A DNA stretch of 64,000 nt from Zygnema cylindricum (taxonomy: Eukaryota > Streptophyta > Zygnematophyceae > Zygnematales > Zygnemataceae). The position numbers were made by a program, and so were the translations under genes. Numbering within the stretch: position 1 is the first letter of the stretch; every line of letters begins with the position of its first letter. The DNA lies in the NCBI GenBank assembly GCA_037447655.1, contig JBBHKE010000827.1, forward strand, positions 124,001-188,000. Reading direction: 5' to 3'. Shown piece after piece: positions 10,287 through 20,272 of this stretch. A model generated the notes under the pieces. It saw only the letters and a list, made by a program, of their open reading frames with translations. It was not told the DNA's origin and searched no databases.

Positions 10287-13275
10287 CATAGTTGTTCAAA
10301 ACGTATTTTACGCACGTTTCGAACGCGCGTACAATACGTAGAAACTGGAGAGGTCGGTTTGAAAAAAACGTTAATGAATTTTTTTCGGTACAAATCCGTA
10401 CATTTTTAAAAAAATGAATTGAACATGTACCGCAGTTTGTACGCTTTCCGTTAAATGAACAGTGAAAAATATTGTTTAATGAAATTATTCTTATACTCTA
10501 CATATGTATCGAAACATCTACAACAATTGGTTAAGGACCACTGTACTGGTGTGTACTCGATGACGTACACAGGCGCAGGTTTAATTCCTTTGAAATGCAT
10601 TTTTATTATAATAAAATTGCCTGTCCTTCACAGACAAGCAGCCATGGCGTTATTTCTCTACCAAGAGCATGCAACTTCAAAAAAACAAAGTTCAAGCGAT
10701 ATGTACATTCCATTTTTCATCATTCAACATTGCACGACGTAACACATTGATAAAAAAAAACAAAAACAATCACATTAGAGCAAAAAAAAAATACATATAT
10801 GTCCTTTAACTATTTTTACTCTAAATCTTCTTCCCCTACATCGAATTCCATCATGTCTTCATCTGAATCGTCTTCCCTAACCTCCCCTTCCTCTTCTTCC
10901 CATTCTATCAGATTTTCTTCATAGCTGACATCCCTAGTCTTCTTTAAAAGTCTGAGATTAGTGAAGACCCATACTAGATCATTAGCCCCTTTAGCCGTTA
11001 ACCTATTTCTTTTCTTTGAGTGAATATGGTCATATGTCGACCAATTCCGCTCACAGGAGCTAGCAGCTGAGCACTGTGCAAGTATTTTTACTGCTACCTT
11101 CTGCAAAATAAGGGTGGCACACCCAAACTCTTGCCACCACTTCCATGCTGGAATCAACTTTGCACAAGATATTGTCAGTTCCCTACCAAAAACTCCCCCA
11201 GACTCTCTATATTTTGACAACTCTATGCGGGCAACTTGTTGCTCCTCCATATTTAGAAGCATCCTCTCCAACATTGTTTGAAAACCTTCCATTACAGTCG
11301 CGTTGGCACGCTGCCCATATGCATGACTTTGATACTCCGGATCGAGTACAAAGCCAGCCGCATAAATGGGGCTATGCGCCATCTTCCACCTCGCCAACCA
11401 TGATGCCTTCATCTCTTCCAAAATCTGCATGCCATCGTGAATATTATCTCCTCTTGCGCAAGCTAAATTATCCAAAAACTATCCAATGGCGTAAAAACCG
11501 TGATAAACCTTCCCCACATTCGGGCCACCTCTATCGCATTCCCTCATCAACCGCACCACAAGTTCCAAAATTGACACGGCCTTTGTCACTCTAACCCAAA
11601 ACTCCGTGCTTAGAATGTAGTACCTAATTTTAGCCCCCTCCATCTTGTACATTGGCTTGCCCGCCCATTGTTTGAAATTTTCATCGAACATCAACCGCTC
11701 CAAACTCTCTTTCACTTCTAATATCTTCTGGAGCATCATAAAATTTGTAGCAAACCTAGTCTCTCCAGGTTTCAGAAGCCGAAGTTTTGAAATTTTGTTA
11801 AACATGGCTACACTCATGCTATGATTAGTGATGAATCTCAAAATTTCTTTTGCCTCTCGAACAGGTTTGGAGATAAAGGTTAACCTACTCCAATCTTCCA
11901 ACATCAAGTCCTGTACATGTGCAGCGCATGGTGTCCACGTGATAGAAGGGTTCTTTGCCATGAGCAACGAAGCTGCAACCTTGTTCACTGGGGCAGAATC
12001 GGTAACAATCTGCACCACATTCTCCACCCCTACCGCAAGTATTCTTTTTTTCAACACCGCACAAATGTAGTCGACGTCCTTCGTTTGTCCACTGGTGTCC
12101 TCTGCCGTCAAGAACATGTCACCTTTCAGGGTGACAGCTAAAATATTTAGCAAAGGACTGGCATCTACAGCTGTCCACCCATCTGATGTGATTGTGGCAC
12201 CGGTGACTTCAATGGTTTACACATAACTTGACAAATTCTTCATCACATTCGCCCTTGTCTCCAATAGGAGACGATTTCTCATTACACTACGGATTGGTAA
12301 CTTGTAATTCACACCTACATAACCACTCTTCTTCACCGCAGCCTTAAAATACGGGTCATCTAAAAGTCTGAACGGCAATCAATTGGCATAAAAAGCCGTG
12401 GCCCAAGCGAAATCTACCTCCTTCTTGTTTTGCATGTTGAATGCACTTTGTATATTCGTCTGAACATCTGTTGCTTTGGTCCTTGGAGTCAGTCGAAAAC
12501 TGCACGTGAGTTCATCAAGGTCACTTAGTACACGTTTCTTAGAGGAATTAGACAATTTTTCGTTGTCACGTGCGATAAAATCCTCTTTCACCTCGGCTGG
12601 ACACAATGTGCAAGCTCTAATCCCTCCACATTTGACATTTCCAATGAGATGATTTCTGATCCTAGTTGCTTCGGCGATAAATTTGAAATTACAGTAAATA
12701 CAAACACATAATCTGTTGGCTACTAGATCCCACCGTCTGGAGGCTTCACGTGGTCCCACTCCTCTCCTCGAACTCTGGGCATGGCCGCTTTTTTGGAGGT
12801 CCGTGACTTCTTCGTCAACGGCTTCAACGACAGTTTACTAACAACTGCCCTGGCGTCGGTAATGGCGTCTTCTGTGATTTTTCGCGTTCAGCTGTTCAAG
12901 TAATAATGGCGGCTTCTTTTTGAAATTTGAAGAAGACGCCCGTACAAAATTTGAACTCACGGCCCTCAAATAGTGTAACGCCGCAACGTCTCTTTATGGA
13001 AATATTTGTAGACGTCACATTATTTTCCCGTACAATCCATATACATTCTGTTCGGTTTACTGAACACAAAGTCCGGATACGTGCATCGAATTTTTTTTGT
13101 AAACTACCGTACAGTTTTCGTAAAAAATCTAACAGTTACAGTATTTTGTTTTTTTGTTTCCGTAATATGTCAGTTTCAGTTTACAGTAGATGTTTTTTTG
13201 CGTATTTTTCAAAAGTCACGTACAATACGTAGAAACTGTAAAAAATGGAAAAAACCCGCGTATTGAACAACTAGG
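10287..13275. mobile_element. hAT transposon, 2,989 bp, with 8-bp TSD
   Basis: Left end CATAGTTGTTCAA and right end TTGAACAACTAGG form 13-bp TIRs, flanked by a perfect 8-bp duplication ACTGAAAT (10,279-10,286 and 13,276-13,283). Subterminal regions (10,290-10,450 and 12,940-13,260) are rich in CCGTAC, GTACA and TTTACTGAAC-type words that could serve as transposase-binding sites. Between them lies a minus-strand transposase gene, now a pseudogene. The element is the likely source of the MITEs at 7,339 and 14,001. Confidence 0.93.
10816..12759 (-). pseudogene. hAT transposase (BED finger, DUF659-like, C-terminal dimerisation domain)
   Basis: A single minus-strand frame with three in-frame stops: TGA at 12,379-12,381, TAA at 12,217-12,219 and TAG at 11,479-11,481. 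Order: BED-type zinc finger (CIYCNFKF ... RIRNHLIGNVKCG), then FRLLDDPYF, the RNase H-like region with SDGWTAVDASPLL and IVTDSAPVNK, CAAHVQDLMLED, GETRFATNFMML, and the hAT C-terminal region WWQEFGCATLILQKVAVKIL, SCERNWSTYDHIHSKKRNRL. It ends in an acidic tail. No ATG precedes the finger in frame before a stop, so the first exon or start is missing or spliced. Family role: cut-and-paste transposition. This copy is inactive unless stops are bypassed. Confidence 0.92.
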
Positions 13276-13283
13276 ACTGAAAT

Positions 13284-13420
13284 ATACGCAAACGTACAGA
13301 ATGTGCCGTATAAACCTAAAACCCTAGAAAATTCAAAAAAGTTGTACTGTAATATACGCAAACGAACGATAATGTACCTTAAAAGCCTTAAAATCCAGCG
13401 TAATAATCCTAAAATGCATA
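13284..13420. repeat. ~71-bp tandem repeat, right part
   Basis: Continuation of the array at 9,960-10,286 after the hAT insertion. Units share ATACGCAAACG, AATGT.CC and TTAAAAGCC or TATAAACC. The next TGTACTG start is at 13,343. Further right the sequence becomes GTACA-rich and loses the period. Confidence 0.7.
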
Positions 13421-13626
13421 GAAATGTACGAAAATGTACAAATATGTACAGTGTGTACAGTAAAGTACTAATTCTATCTTTTCAAAGTCATTCGGTGCGC
13501 ACTGTACGTAGTATTCATTAGTTTAATCCGTGCGTTTTATGCGCAAAGGACATCTATGAAGACGGCCCTCAGCTATCTTTAAAATAAAAAATCGTTTCAG
13601 ATTTGGCATAATCATATGTACAACCT

Positions 13627-13832
13627 CGAATCGTTATAAGCGTCAAGGTTTTTTTTGCCACTTAAAAAATCTTTCTCCGTACACACTTGTCGGATTGTGG
13701 ATCTGACGGTTGCGATCGAAAGGTAAAATTTTCAGCTTCCGATTGGTGGTCTCAAATTGAAAATCCGAGAAGTGTGTACGGAGAAAAGATGTTTTAAGTG
13801 GAAAAAATAACCTTGACTCTAATAACGATTCG
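13627..13832. mobile_element. ~200-bp MITE, family C, copy 1
   Basis: Long terminal inverted repeats: CGAATCGTTATAAGCGTCAA at left pairs with TTGACTCTAATAACGATTCG at right, followed inward by TTTTGCCACTTAAAA and its complement and by CTCCGTACACAC and its complement. The same layout recurs at 47,573-47,767 and 50,818-51,008. No coding capacity. Confidence 0.82.
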
Positions 13833-14000
13833 CGGTTGGTAGTAAGATCCAGTCGGACCATACAAATGGTCCCCACAAAAATTACTTATCCACTTTCGAT
13901 AGATATGGGCACTTTACGGTCAGTAATTATTCATCTCGTCAAATAATGTCGCGTTTGTACACACGTATTATAAGCGCTAGAATCTATGATTTGTTTTTTC

Positions 14001-14796
14001 CATAGTTGTTCATAGCGTTTAGTGCAAACGATTCAATCGCGACGAATTTACGTTACGAACGCATTGAACGTTTTGAACAAATCGTTAAAAAAATCGTTAA
14101 TGAACTTTCATCCGTACAATTCCGTACTTGTAAAACAAACAAAAAATTACATATAGCGTAGTTTGTAAGGTTTTTTGTTAAATTAGGGATAAATAGTCAT
14201 TATTAGGTAAATATATGTCACACATTTGGTATGTATCCGACCTCCTTGATCAACTGGTAGCGGGATAAATGGAAATTACACGTATGAAAATGTTGCGTAT
14301 TCAAGTTCGAATGTTTTCCAGGGAAACATTTTGTCAAAGTCCGTCTATGTGACCTCTAACAGCCATGGTAGATTATAGGGAGGCGGCTTCCTTGCGGTTT
14401 CGTTTTCGATATTCCATGGCGGCTTCTTTCCAAAAAAAATGAAGAAGACGCTCGTACATTTTTTAAACTTAATGCGCGAAAATAGTGTGACGTTTCAACG
14501 TCTCTTTTCGAAAATGTCCGTACATTTTTGATGAATTGACGTACAGGTTCCGTGATATTTCTGTTCAGTTCACTGGACAGAAGTACTAATAACTGCGACG
14601 TATCTTTTCCTCGAATTCCGTACGTTTCCGTAAATGAACGTACATATTACGAAAACTGTTGTACTTTCCCCGTAAACTGTCCGTTCAGTTTACCGGACAG
14701 AAAGTACATCGTGTTTTTTTGCGATTTTTTCAAAAGTCGCGAATTATACGTTTCAATTGTAAAAATTGAAAAAATCGCATGATTTGAACAACTATG
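14001..14796. mobile_element. hAT MITE, family A, longer copy with parent-element sequence
   Basis: TIRs CATAGTTGTTCA and TGAACAACTATG; perfect 8-bp duplication GTTTTTTC (13,993-14,000 and 14,797-14,804). Its interior near 14,415-14,510 (GGCGGCTTCTTT, GAAGAAGACGC.CGTAC, AATAGTGT.ACG, CAACGTCTCTTT) matches the subterminal region of the full hAT element near 12,905-13,000, so it looks like an internal-deletion derivative. A tRNA-like segment lies at 14,228-14,320. Confidence 0.9.
14228..14320 (+). repeat. tRNA-like segment (possible SINE head)
   Basis: Contains a D-arm/A-box-like stretch TTGATCAACTGGTAGCGGG and, about 50 bases on, AAGTTCGAATGTTTTCC with the invariant GTTCGAAT of a T-arm/B box. 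Stem complementarity for a functional tRNA was not found, and no anticodon arm is convincing. It could be a SINE-derived piece or chance. Confidence 0.3.
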
Positions 14797-14948
14797 GTTT
14801 TTTCTCTGACTTTCGATCCGATTCACAATGTACCTAATTATTTTTGGTAGGTTTAATTATATCCAAAGCATGCTGTAAAAAAATCATATGATGTTAAAAA
14901 AAAAAAAAAATAATGATAATATATACATTAAATACTACGTAAACATTA

Positions 14949-16252
14949 AGGGTAACCTTCCGTCAAGCGTTCCCAATAATCGTACGGTCACGTTTACTAA
15001 CAGTAATATTTGTAACACCTTTCCATCTGGTCAGTCAGTGAAGCAAAAATTGCTTACGTGTTAGATTGCGATTTGTACCACGTAGGATCCTATTGAGCCG
15101 CCCGAGATTAATGAAAGATTTTAAAGTACAAAATATCAACTGCGTATCTGTACGGGCGGAAGCAGATTCAAATATCTAGTAGCGTCACGCTAATGTACAA
15201 TCTGTACGTCCTTGTATTTGTCGTTGTAACAACGGTCACGAAAATCATTGCAAAATGAAAATTTGTTCAAATGTCCATGAATGTACCATTTGTAGGCGTG
15301 ACAGGATGTCCTACAACCAAGATTTTGTCGTCGAACGGGGTGGCTTTGATGTCAGAAGGTACACGCCATTTGCCACATGTAAGTTTATAACTTCACGTCC
15401 GACGTGGATCGACTCTGACTTTTACAAGTGGACCAATACACGTGTCTTTTACAAGTGGACCAATACACGTGTCCAGTAAGCGCGAAGTGTCCTCCTTAGG
15501 ACGGTCGGAGGAGACTCGCCAGGTACACCGCGCATCGTTATTAGTATCAAAGTTTAAATAGTGTGGAAGTAAATATACCGTCATTGACGCTAATTAATAA
15601 TTTTTTTTTTTTTTTTTAAATGTGTATTCTAATTTCGGCGTTTTTGCTAATTTGGGAACAGCAAAAATGGAATATTCGTTGTACGATTATATACATTAAT
15701 ATATGTATTCGTACAAAATATTAAAAATCGTAAGCCGTCGTGAAATTTAATTATCCGTACATGTAAGACTAATTTACGTGTCAGAACAATCCCGTTTTTT
15801 TAGCGCACGATCCTATTCGTGCGCGTCTGATTTAACTCATTTTTGTAAAATTTTCACTTGAAAAAGTACATTTATGTACAGTCTGACATCGACCGTACAC
15901 CACACTATTTAGATTTTCTGTAATTCGTCCTTTACGCTATTTTGTACGGTACCTTAACTAACGTCAAGGAAAAATTAAAATCATGTATCCTATTTGAGGA
16001 AAAAAATCAAAATTTTAAGAACCCAAATTAGTGTCGTTGACACTAATAACGATGCGCGGTGTACTGGATAGAATGGGCATTTGCGTCGAAAATTCAAAAT
16101 TGGATGGAAGTTTTCGCCAAAAAGTCTGGAGAATCTTAACGAATTTCTGGTAAACATCTTTTGTAAAAAAAAGAAAAAACAGTACGTCTCTGTACGGAAA
16201 GGTACTTTCTCCAGAAAACAACCCCACTTTTCGCCTGATGGAAGGTTACCCT
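14949..16252. mobile_element. Candidate 1.3-kb non-autonomous DNA element
   Basis: Left end AGGGTAACCTTCC and right end GGAAGGTTACCCT are inverted repeats, flanked by ATTA on both sides (possible TTA-type duplication as in PIF/Harbinger). The right subterminal piece CCCACTTTTCGCCTGATGG recurs in the centre of the foldback element at 9.1 kb and near 51.13 kb, supporting a dispersed family. No transposase seen. The interior holds an exact 27-bp tandem duplication. Confidence 0.45.
15419..15472. repeat. Exact 27-bp tandem duplication
   Basis: Two identical units, 15,419-15,445 and 15,446-15,472, starting CTTTTACAAGTGGACC and ending ACACGTGT. The absence of mismatches suggests a recent event. 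Confidence 0.95.
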
Positions 16253-17214
16253 AATTAGCTGGCATTTACTAGCCGGCAACATTCTTTCAATTAATTACCT
16301 TTATTTTTTCCCGACCAGTCAACAAGCTTTTTGTATCCGTACGATGTATAATCTACAGAAACTAACGGTACGGACGGTACGGACGGACAGTCGAGTACTC
16401 TAAAATTATTAGAGCGCCTTTCAATTATCTGAACAAGCCGGATTTGATTTGACAAAAGCAATAATGACCGAACCCAAGGTGTGCCCGCAGACACACCTCC
16501 GTACTTATATTTCGGCTTCCCGTCGCCGTACGAACGACAGAGCTAACTTTAGGGCTGCAAAACGACCGCACGTGCGAGGGTCAACATTTCGATAAACGTG
16601 CAGCCGCCATAATCTCCGTGTGAAGCGAAATATTTCGGATAAGACAAAAAAAGACGTGTACTATGACGATCTATGAAATCTATGAGGCTATATCGGACGG
16701 AGTATCGGACGGTCAGGATAGCCTCTGCTTAAGAATCTGGCCTGTCAAGCTGTCACAAGACTGAAGACTGCCACGTGGAACCAGTCTCGTGTCGGTGACT
16801 GAAAAAGGAAGAAAATACCGCTTGCTGACGTCACCAGCCGCACGTTGAATTTTGTGGAACCGCACAAAGAAGTGTAAACACACGTGGGAACGGTACGTTC
16901 GGTGAAGCCTGCACGCGTATTATACGTAAAATATACAGAATCATTTCGTATTATTTTTCGTATTATTTGGAGGACTCTCATACAGCGTGTCCGCATCTTT
17001 AATGTGCGCGTATTATATGCGTATTGTACGATATTTTTTCGTATGGTACTTCGTAATATTTGGAGGAAAGTCAGGAAACCCTCGTATAGCGTGTCCGCAT
17101 CTATAATGTACGGAAACCCTAATTCTGGAAAAGTCAAAACTGTACTTTCAAATTTTCAACGGTCTCCGGATTTCAAAATTCTCCTTCACACGTTTTCCTC
17201 ACTATGCAGAATGG
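16253..17214. other. Non-genic stretch with a diverged ~95-bp duplication
   Basis: No exon recognised. Near 16,945-17,005 and 17,035-17,108 the phrase CGTAATATTTGGAGGA (or CGTATTATTTGGAGGA) is followed by ATA.AGCGTGTCCGCATCT and TAATGT, giving a diverged direct repeat of about 95 bases. This segment may hold the upstream end of the lipocalin-like gene, but no start codon could be chosen. Confidence 0.5.
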
Positions 17215-17726
17215 TTGTCTCTCTCTCTCTCTCGCGGATTCACAGTATTTACTGCAGTCTCTCTCTCTCTCTCTCCCTCTCTCCTCCCTCTTTGTGTGTC
17301 TCTCTCTCTCCATTCAGAATTTCCACTTTTCCCATCAATAAAAATGCCAGAAATGCCAAACAAACCTCTGTTATCCTCATTTTTCCCATTTCTTTCATTT
17401 ATGTTCACCTTGTCCTCTTCCCTGTTTTGTCCTTTTCTTTATTTTGTCCTTTCTTTTACTTTATCCATCTCCCATTATTCTTCATTTCCTTCACTTCTTC
17501 TTTTATCACTCCTTTTTCCCCCAAATCTCTCCTTTCCCCTATTTCCCTTTTTGGCAAACTTGTCCTCTTGCCTCTCCTTCCTTTTTTTCTCTCCTTCCCT
17601 TTTTTGTCCTTTTTGTCCTCTTCCCTAATTCGTTCCCTTACTTATTCTCACTTCTCCCCGTCCTCTCTCTTCCCCTTTCCTCCTCTCTCTCCCTCTCTCC
17701 CTTCCCTCTTTTGTCCTTTTCCCCAG
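17215..17726 (+). repeat. ~500-bp polypyrimidine tract ending in a splice acceptor
   Basis: Nearly pure C/T on the plus strand, starting as (CT)n and ending TTTTCCCCAG at 17,726. In the direction of the lipocalin-like gene it would act as a hugely expanded polypyrimidine tract before the acceptor of exon 17,727-18,002. The Ser/Leu/Phe-rich open frames it contains are low-complexity artefacts. Confidence 0.7.
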
Positions 17727-20272
17727 GTCTCGGCCTCTCTCCTCCGTCTTATCCACTCTATCCGCCAAATCTCCCCCCTGACTCAGCAAATATATGCTGA
17801 CGTGGCAGCCATAGGGACTGCCACGTCAGCATGGATGACCTTCAGTTCCTCCAGTCAGATGCTGACGTCAGCAGGAATCAAAAGCAGGGCGGACAAAATA
17901 GTGTCAGAAGCATACAAAATTGCTGAAGTCAGCAAAGTGGTCAGCAAGCTGGTGGCGGAGACGAGGAAGGAGTTGGAGGGGAAGGGGGAGGTGGGAGAGG
18001 AGGTGAGAAAGGGGACGGGGGAGGGGGAGGGGGAGGGGGAGGGAGAGGAGGTGAGGACTTGTGGAAGAAGAAAACAAAATGGAATTTGTCTGAGAAGTTT
18101 TGCAAAAAACAAAACAGAACAAAAAAAACTAACTGATTTTTTGTGAACTTTTGAATTTGTCGTTAAAGGCGTGTTGGATCATATATTTTGTTGTTTCTTT
18201 TGTTTTTTCTTTTGGGATTTTGGTTTTTTTTGGGGCTCCCCATATCAGGTGAAAACTCTTCTGTGCATTGTCAAATAAGTTTCACAGCAAAGAACAAAAC
18301 AAAAAACAAAAAAAAAACAAAAAAAACAACCGTGATCGCTTTTCTTGTGAAATTTTGAATTTGTCGGTAGACAGGTGTCGGAACATGTTCAGAAATTTCA
18401 CTCACTTTCTTTTTTTACCTTTCTTTCTTTCTTTTCTTTTTCTCTCTTTTTTTTATTTCTTTCTTTTCTTGGGTGCCGGTGCTTCCTTTGGCTGCCCGTT
18501 TTTCTCGGGTAGGTGAAAAAAAAATTGGCCATTGTCGAAAAAGTTGTGGGATTCAATGGTCAGATCGCAAGTTTGGCAGTTCGAGTGATAGTGTTCGCAG
18601 AAAAGTTAAAAAAAAGTGTGACGTCAGCACCTCTCCCTCCCTCCAGTGTCCCGACCTCCTTCACGGGACTCGCACAAGCAAATTTGAAAGAGGTGGGAGG
18701 AGGATAGGGAGGGGGAAAGGGTGAGGTTGAGGGAGAGGGAGAGGGAGAGAGAAAGGGAAAGGGAGCCAGTTTTAAAGAAGTGGGGGAAGGGAGAGGGAGA
18801 GGGACAGGGAGAGGGAAAGAGAGCAGGTTCGAAAGAGGGGGGGGGGGGAGAGGGAGAGCCAATTTGAAAGGTGGAGAGAAGGGATAAGGAGAGGGAGAGA
18901 GAGAGGGAGAGGGAAAGAGCCCATTTGAAAGAGGTGGGAAGAGGAAGAGGGAGTGAGTGCCAATTTGAAGAGGGTAGTTGGGAGGGAGAGGGAGAGGGCG
19001 AGAGAGTGGGAGAAGGAGAGATAGACAACCAATTTTGATCGACATGGGGGCAAAGGAGAGGGAAAGGGAAGAGGTGTAAGGGAGAGGGTGAGGAGAGGGC
19101 GACTGAAAGGGAATGGAGATACTCCTTGTTTTTTTACGTTATTTTTATTTGTATTGTATCCTTAGCCCCTCTCCACCTTTCTTTCCTGACTTACTTTATT
19201 TTGTCTCAATTGGGAAATTTCACCTCTAAGCCATCTCCCTATATCTCTCCCTCTCTCTCTCCCTCTCCCTTTCCCTTTCCCTCTGCCTTTCCCTCCCATT
19301 TTCCCTCTCCCTTGTCCTCTTCGGCTCCCTCTCCTCTGCCTCTCCGTCTCCTCTGCCCCTTCCCTGTCCACTTTTCTCTTCCTTTCCCTCTCCCTCTTCC
19401 CCTCTCCCTCTTCCCCTCTCCCTCTCCCTCGCTTGTTTTTTTTTTCCGGTCAGGCTGGCAAGCTGAATGTGACAATCGGCAATTTCGGCGGCCCGGCCCC
19501 CTATTGGATCATAGGACTGTACGGAAGTCCGGACAAAAAGTACGACGAGGCAATCGTGTACTCCTGCACCGACACTCCTGAACGAGTGCCCCAGGTTTTT
19601 TTTTTTTTTTTCCACTTTTTCTGGAATGGTTTTTTTTTGTCCTGTGTTCACTCGCATCAAATTTTACCTCTTGTATATTACTTTGTAGTGTCATTTTTTT
19701 TTTGCTTTTTGTTATATTGCTTGTTTCATAAAATGTTGTTTGATTTTGAGTTTTAATACTTTTGAAACGAGTTAATATATATATATATATGTTTGTTATT
19801 TGATTCAGTTCCTGGTTTAGTTTTTGAATCAGTTTCTGGTTTTATTTTTTGTTTTGATATTGATTTAGTTTCTTGTTTCAATATTGGTTGTACTTTTTGT
19901 TTTAATGCTTTAATGCTTTCAATTGATATTGGTTTAATTTTTTTGTGTCACTATTTGTTTACCTTTTTTGTTTTGATATTGATTTCAAGTTTTTGTTTAA
20001 CTATTGGTTTAATATGTTTTTGTTATGACATTGCTTTGATGTTATTTCTTTTAATGTCGGTTTAATTGTTTTTGTTTTAATATTGGTGTAATATTATTTT
20101 TCAGGTCACATTATATTTGATTTCGAGAACCCGGACGGTTCCAAAAAGTTCTTTGGATCGATTTTATTCGGTCGCCCAAAAATACGGAATTTCCCTCGGA
20201 CCGAGTAATCAATTTTTGACTACAATTCAAGACCCGAAAAGATGCGAGAAATATCAATCTGGGTTAAATTGA
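17727..20272 (+). CDS. Split gene with C-terminal lipocalin half (5' end not found)
   Basis: Phase-0 exons join in one frame: 17,727-18,002 (92 codons), 18,513-18,692 (60), 19,454-19,594 (47) and 20,105-20,272 (55 plus TGA), all with AG/GT borders. The last two encode a lipocalin C-terminal half: APYWIIGLYGSPDKKYDEAI (strand with the usual YW.i.l and YD.AiV pattern), then VTLYLISRTRTVPKSSL (the LWILSRTP.. motif) and a C-terminal helix ending in a Cys-containing tail (DPKRCEKYQSGLN). Lipocalins bind small hydrophobic ligands; plant ones act at membranes or in the plastid lumen under stress. The first two exons encode amphipathic helices (RADKIVSEAYKIAEVSKVVS; KKKLAIVEKVVGFNGQIASL) rather than the N-terminal GxW motif and early strands, which I cannot find. 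Either the gene is an unusual fusion, or exons are missed, or the helical exons belong to another transcript. An aberrant repeat of the 18,513 acceptor region near 18,251 runs at once into TAA. Confidence 0.6.
18693..19115 (+). repeat. Purine-rich array of exon-end/donor echoes
   Basis: After the exon ending AATTTGAAAGAG|GTGGGA at 18,692, the intron holds degenerate copies of that junction embedded in GGGAGA runs: near 18,766 (CAGTTTTAAAGAAGTGGG), 18,823 (CAGGTTCGAAAGAGGGG), 18,859 (CAATTTGAAAGGTGG), 18,919 (CCATTTGAAAGAGGTGGG), 18,959 (CAATTTGAAGAGGGT) and 19,027 (CAATTTTGATCG). Spacing is irregular (about 36-88 bases). Confidence 0.85.
19229..19440 (+). repeat. Pyrimidine tract complementary in type to the purine array
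   Basis: About 210 bases of C/T (TCTCCCTC, CCTTTCCC units) leading toward the acceptor TTTTTCCGGTCAG at 19,453. In the same intron it follows a ~400-base G/A tract, so a transcript could pair the two. Confidence 0.75.

Noticed and set aside
14228-14320. Functional tRNA gene
   Set aside because: A- and B-box-like motifs are present, but acceptor and anticodon stems do not form; kept only as tRNA-like repeat.
16884-18146. 420-codon open frame rich in Ser, Leu, Phe and Pro
   Set aside because: Most of it is translated polypyrimidine tract; only the portion from 17,727 lies in a credible exon.
18246-18275. Extra exon after TATCAG near 18,250
   Set aside because: It resembles the 18,513 exon start but meets TAA after about nine codons; treated as a decayed duplication.
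18560-19660. Pro/Leu/Ser-rich and Arg/Glu/Gly-rich frames on both strands
   Set aside because: Low-complexity translation of GGGAGA/CTCCCT tracts.
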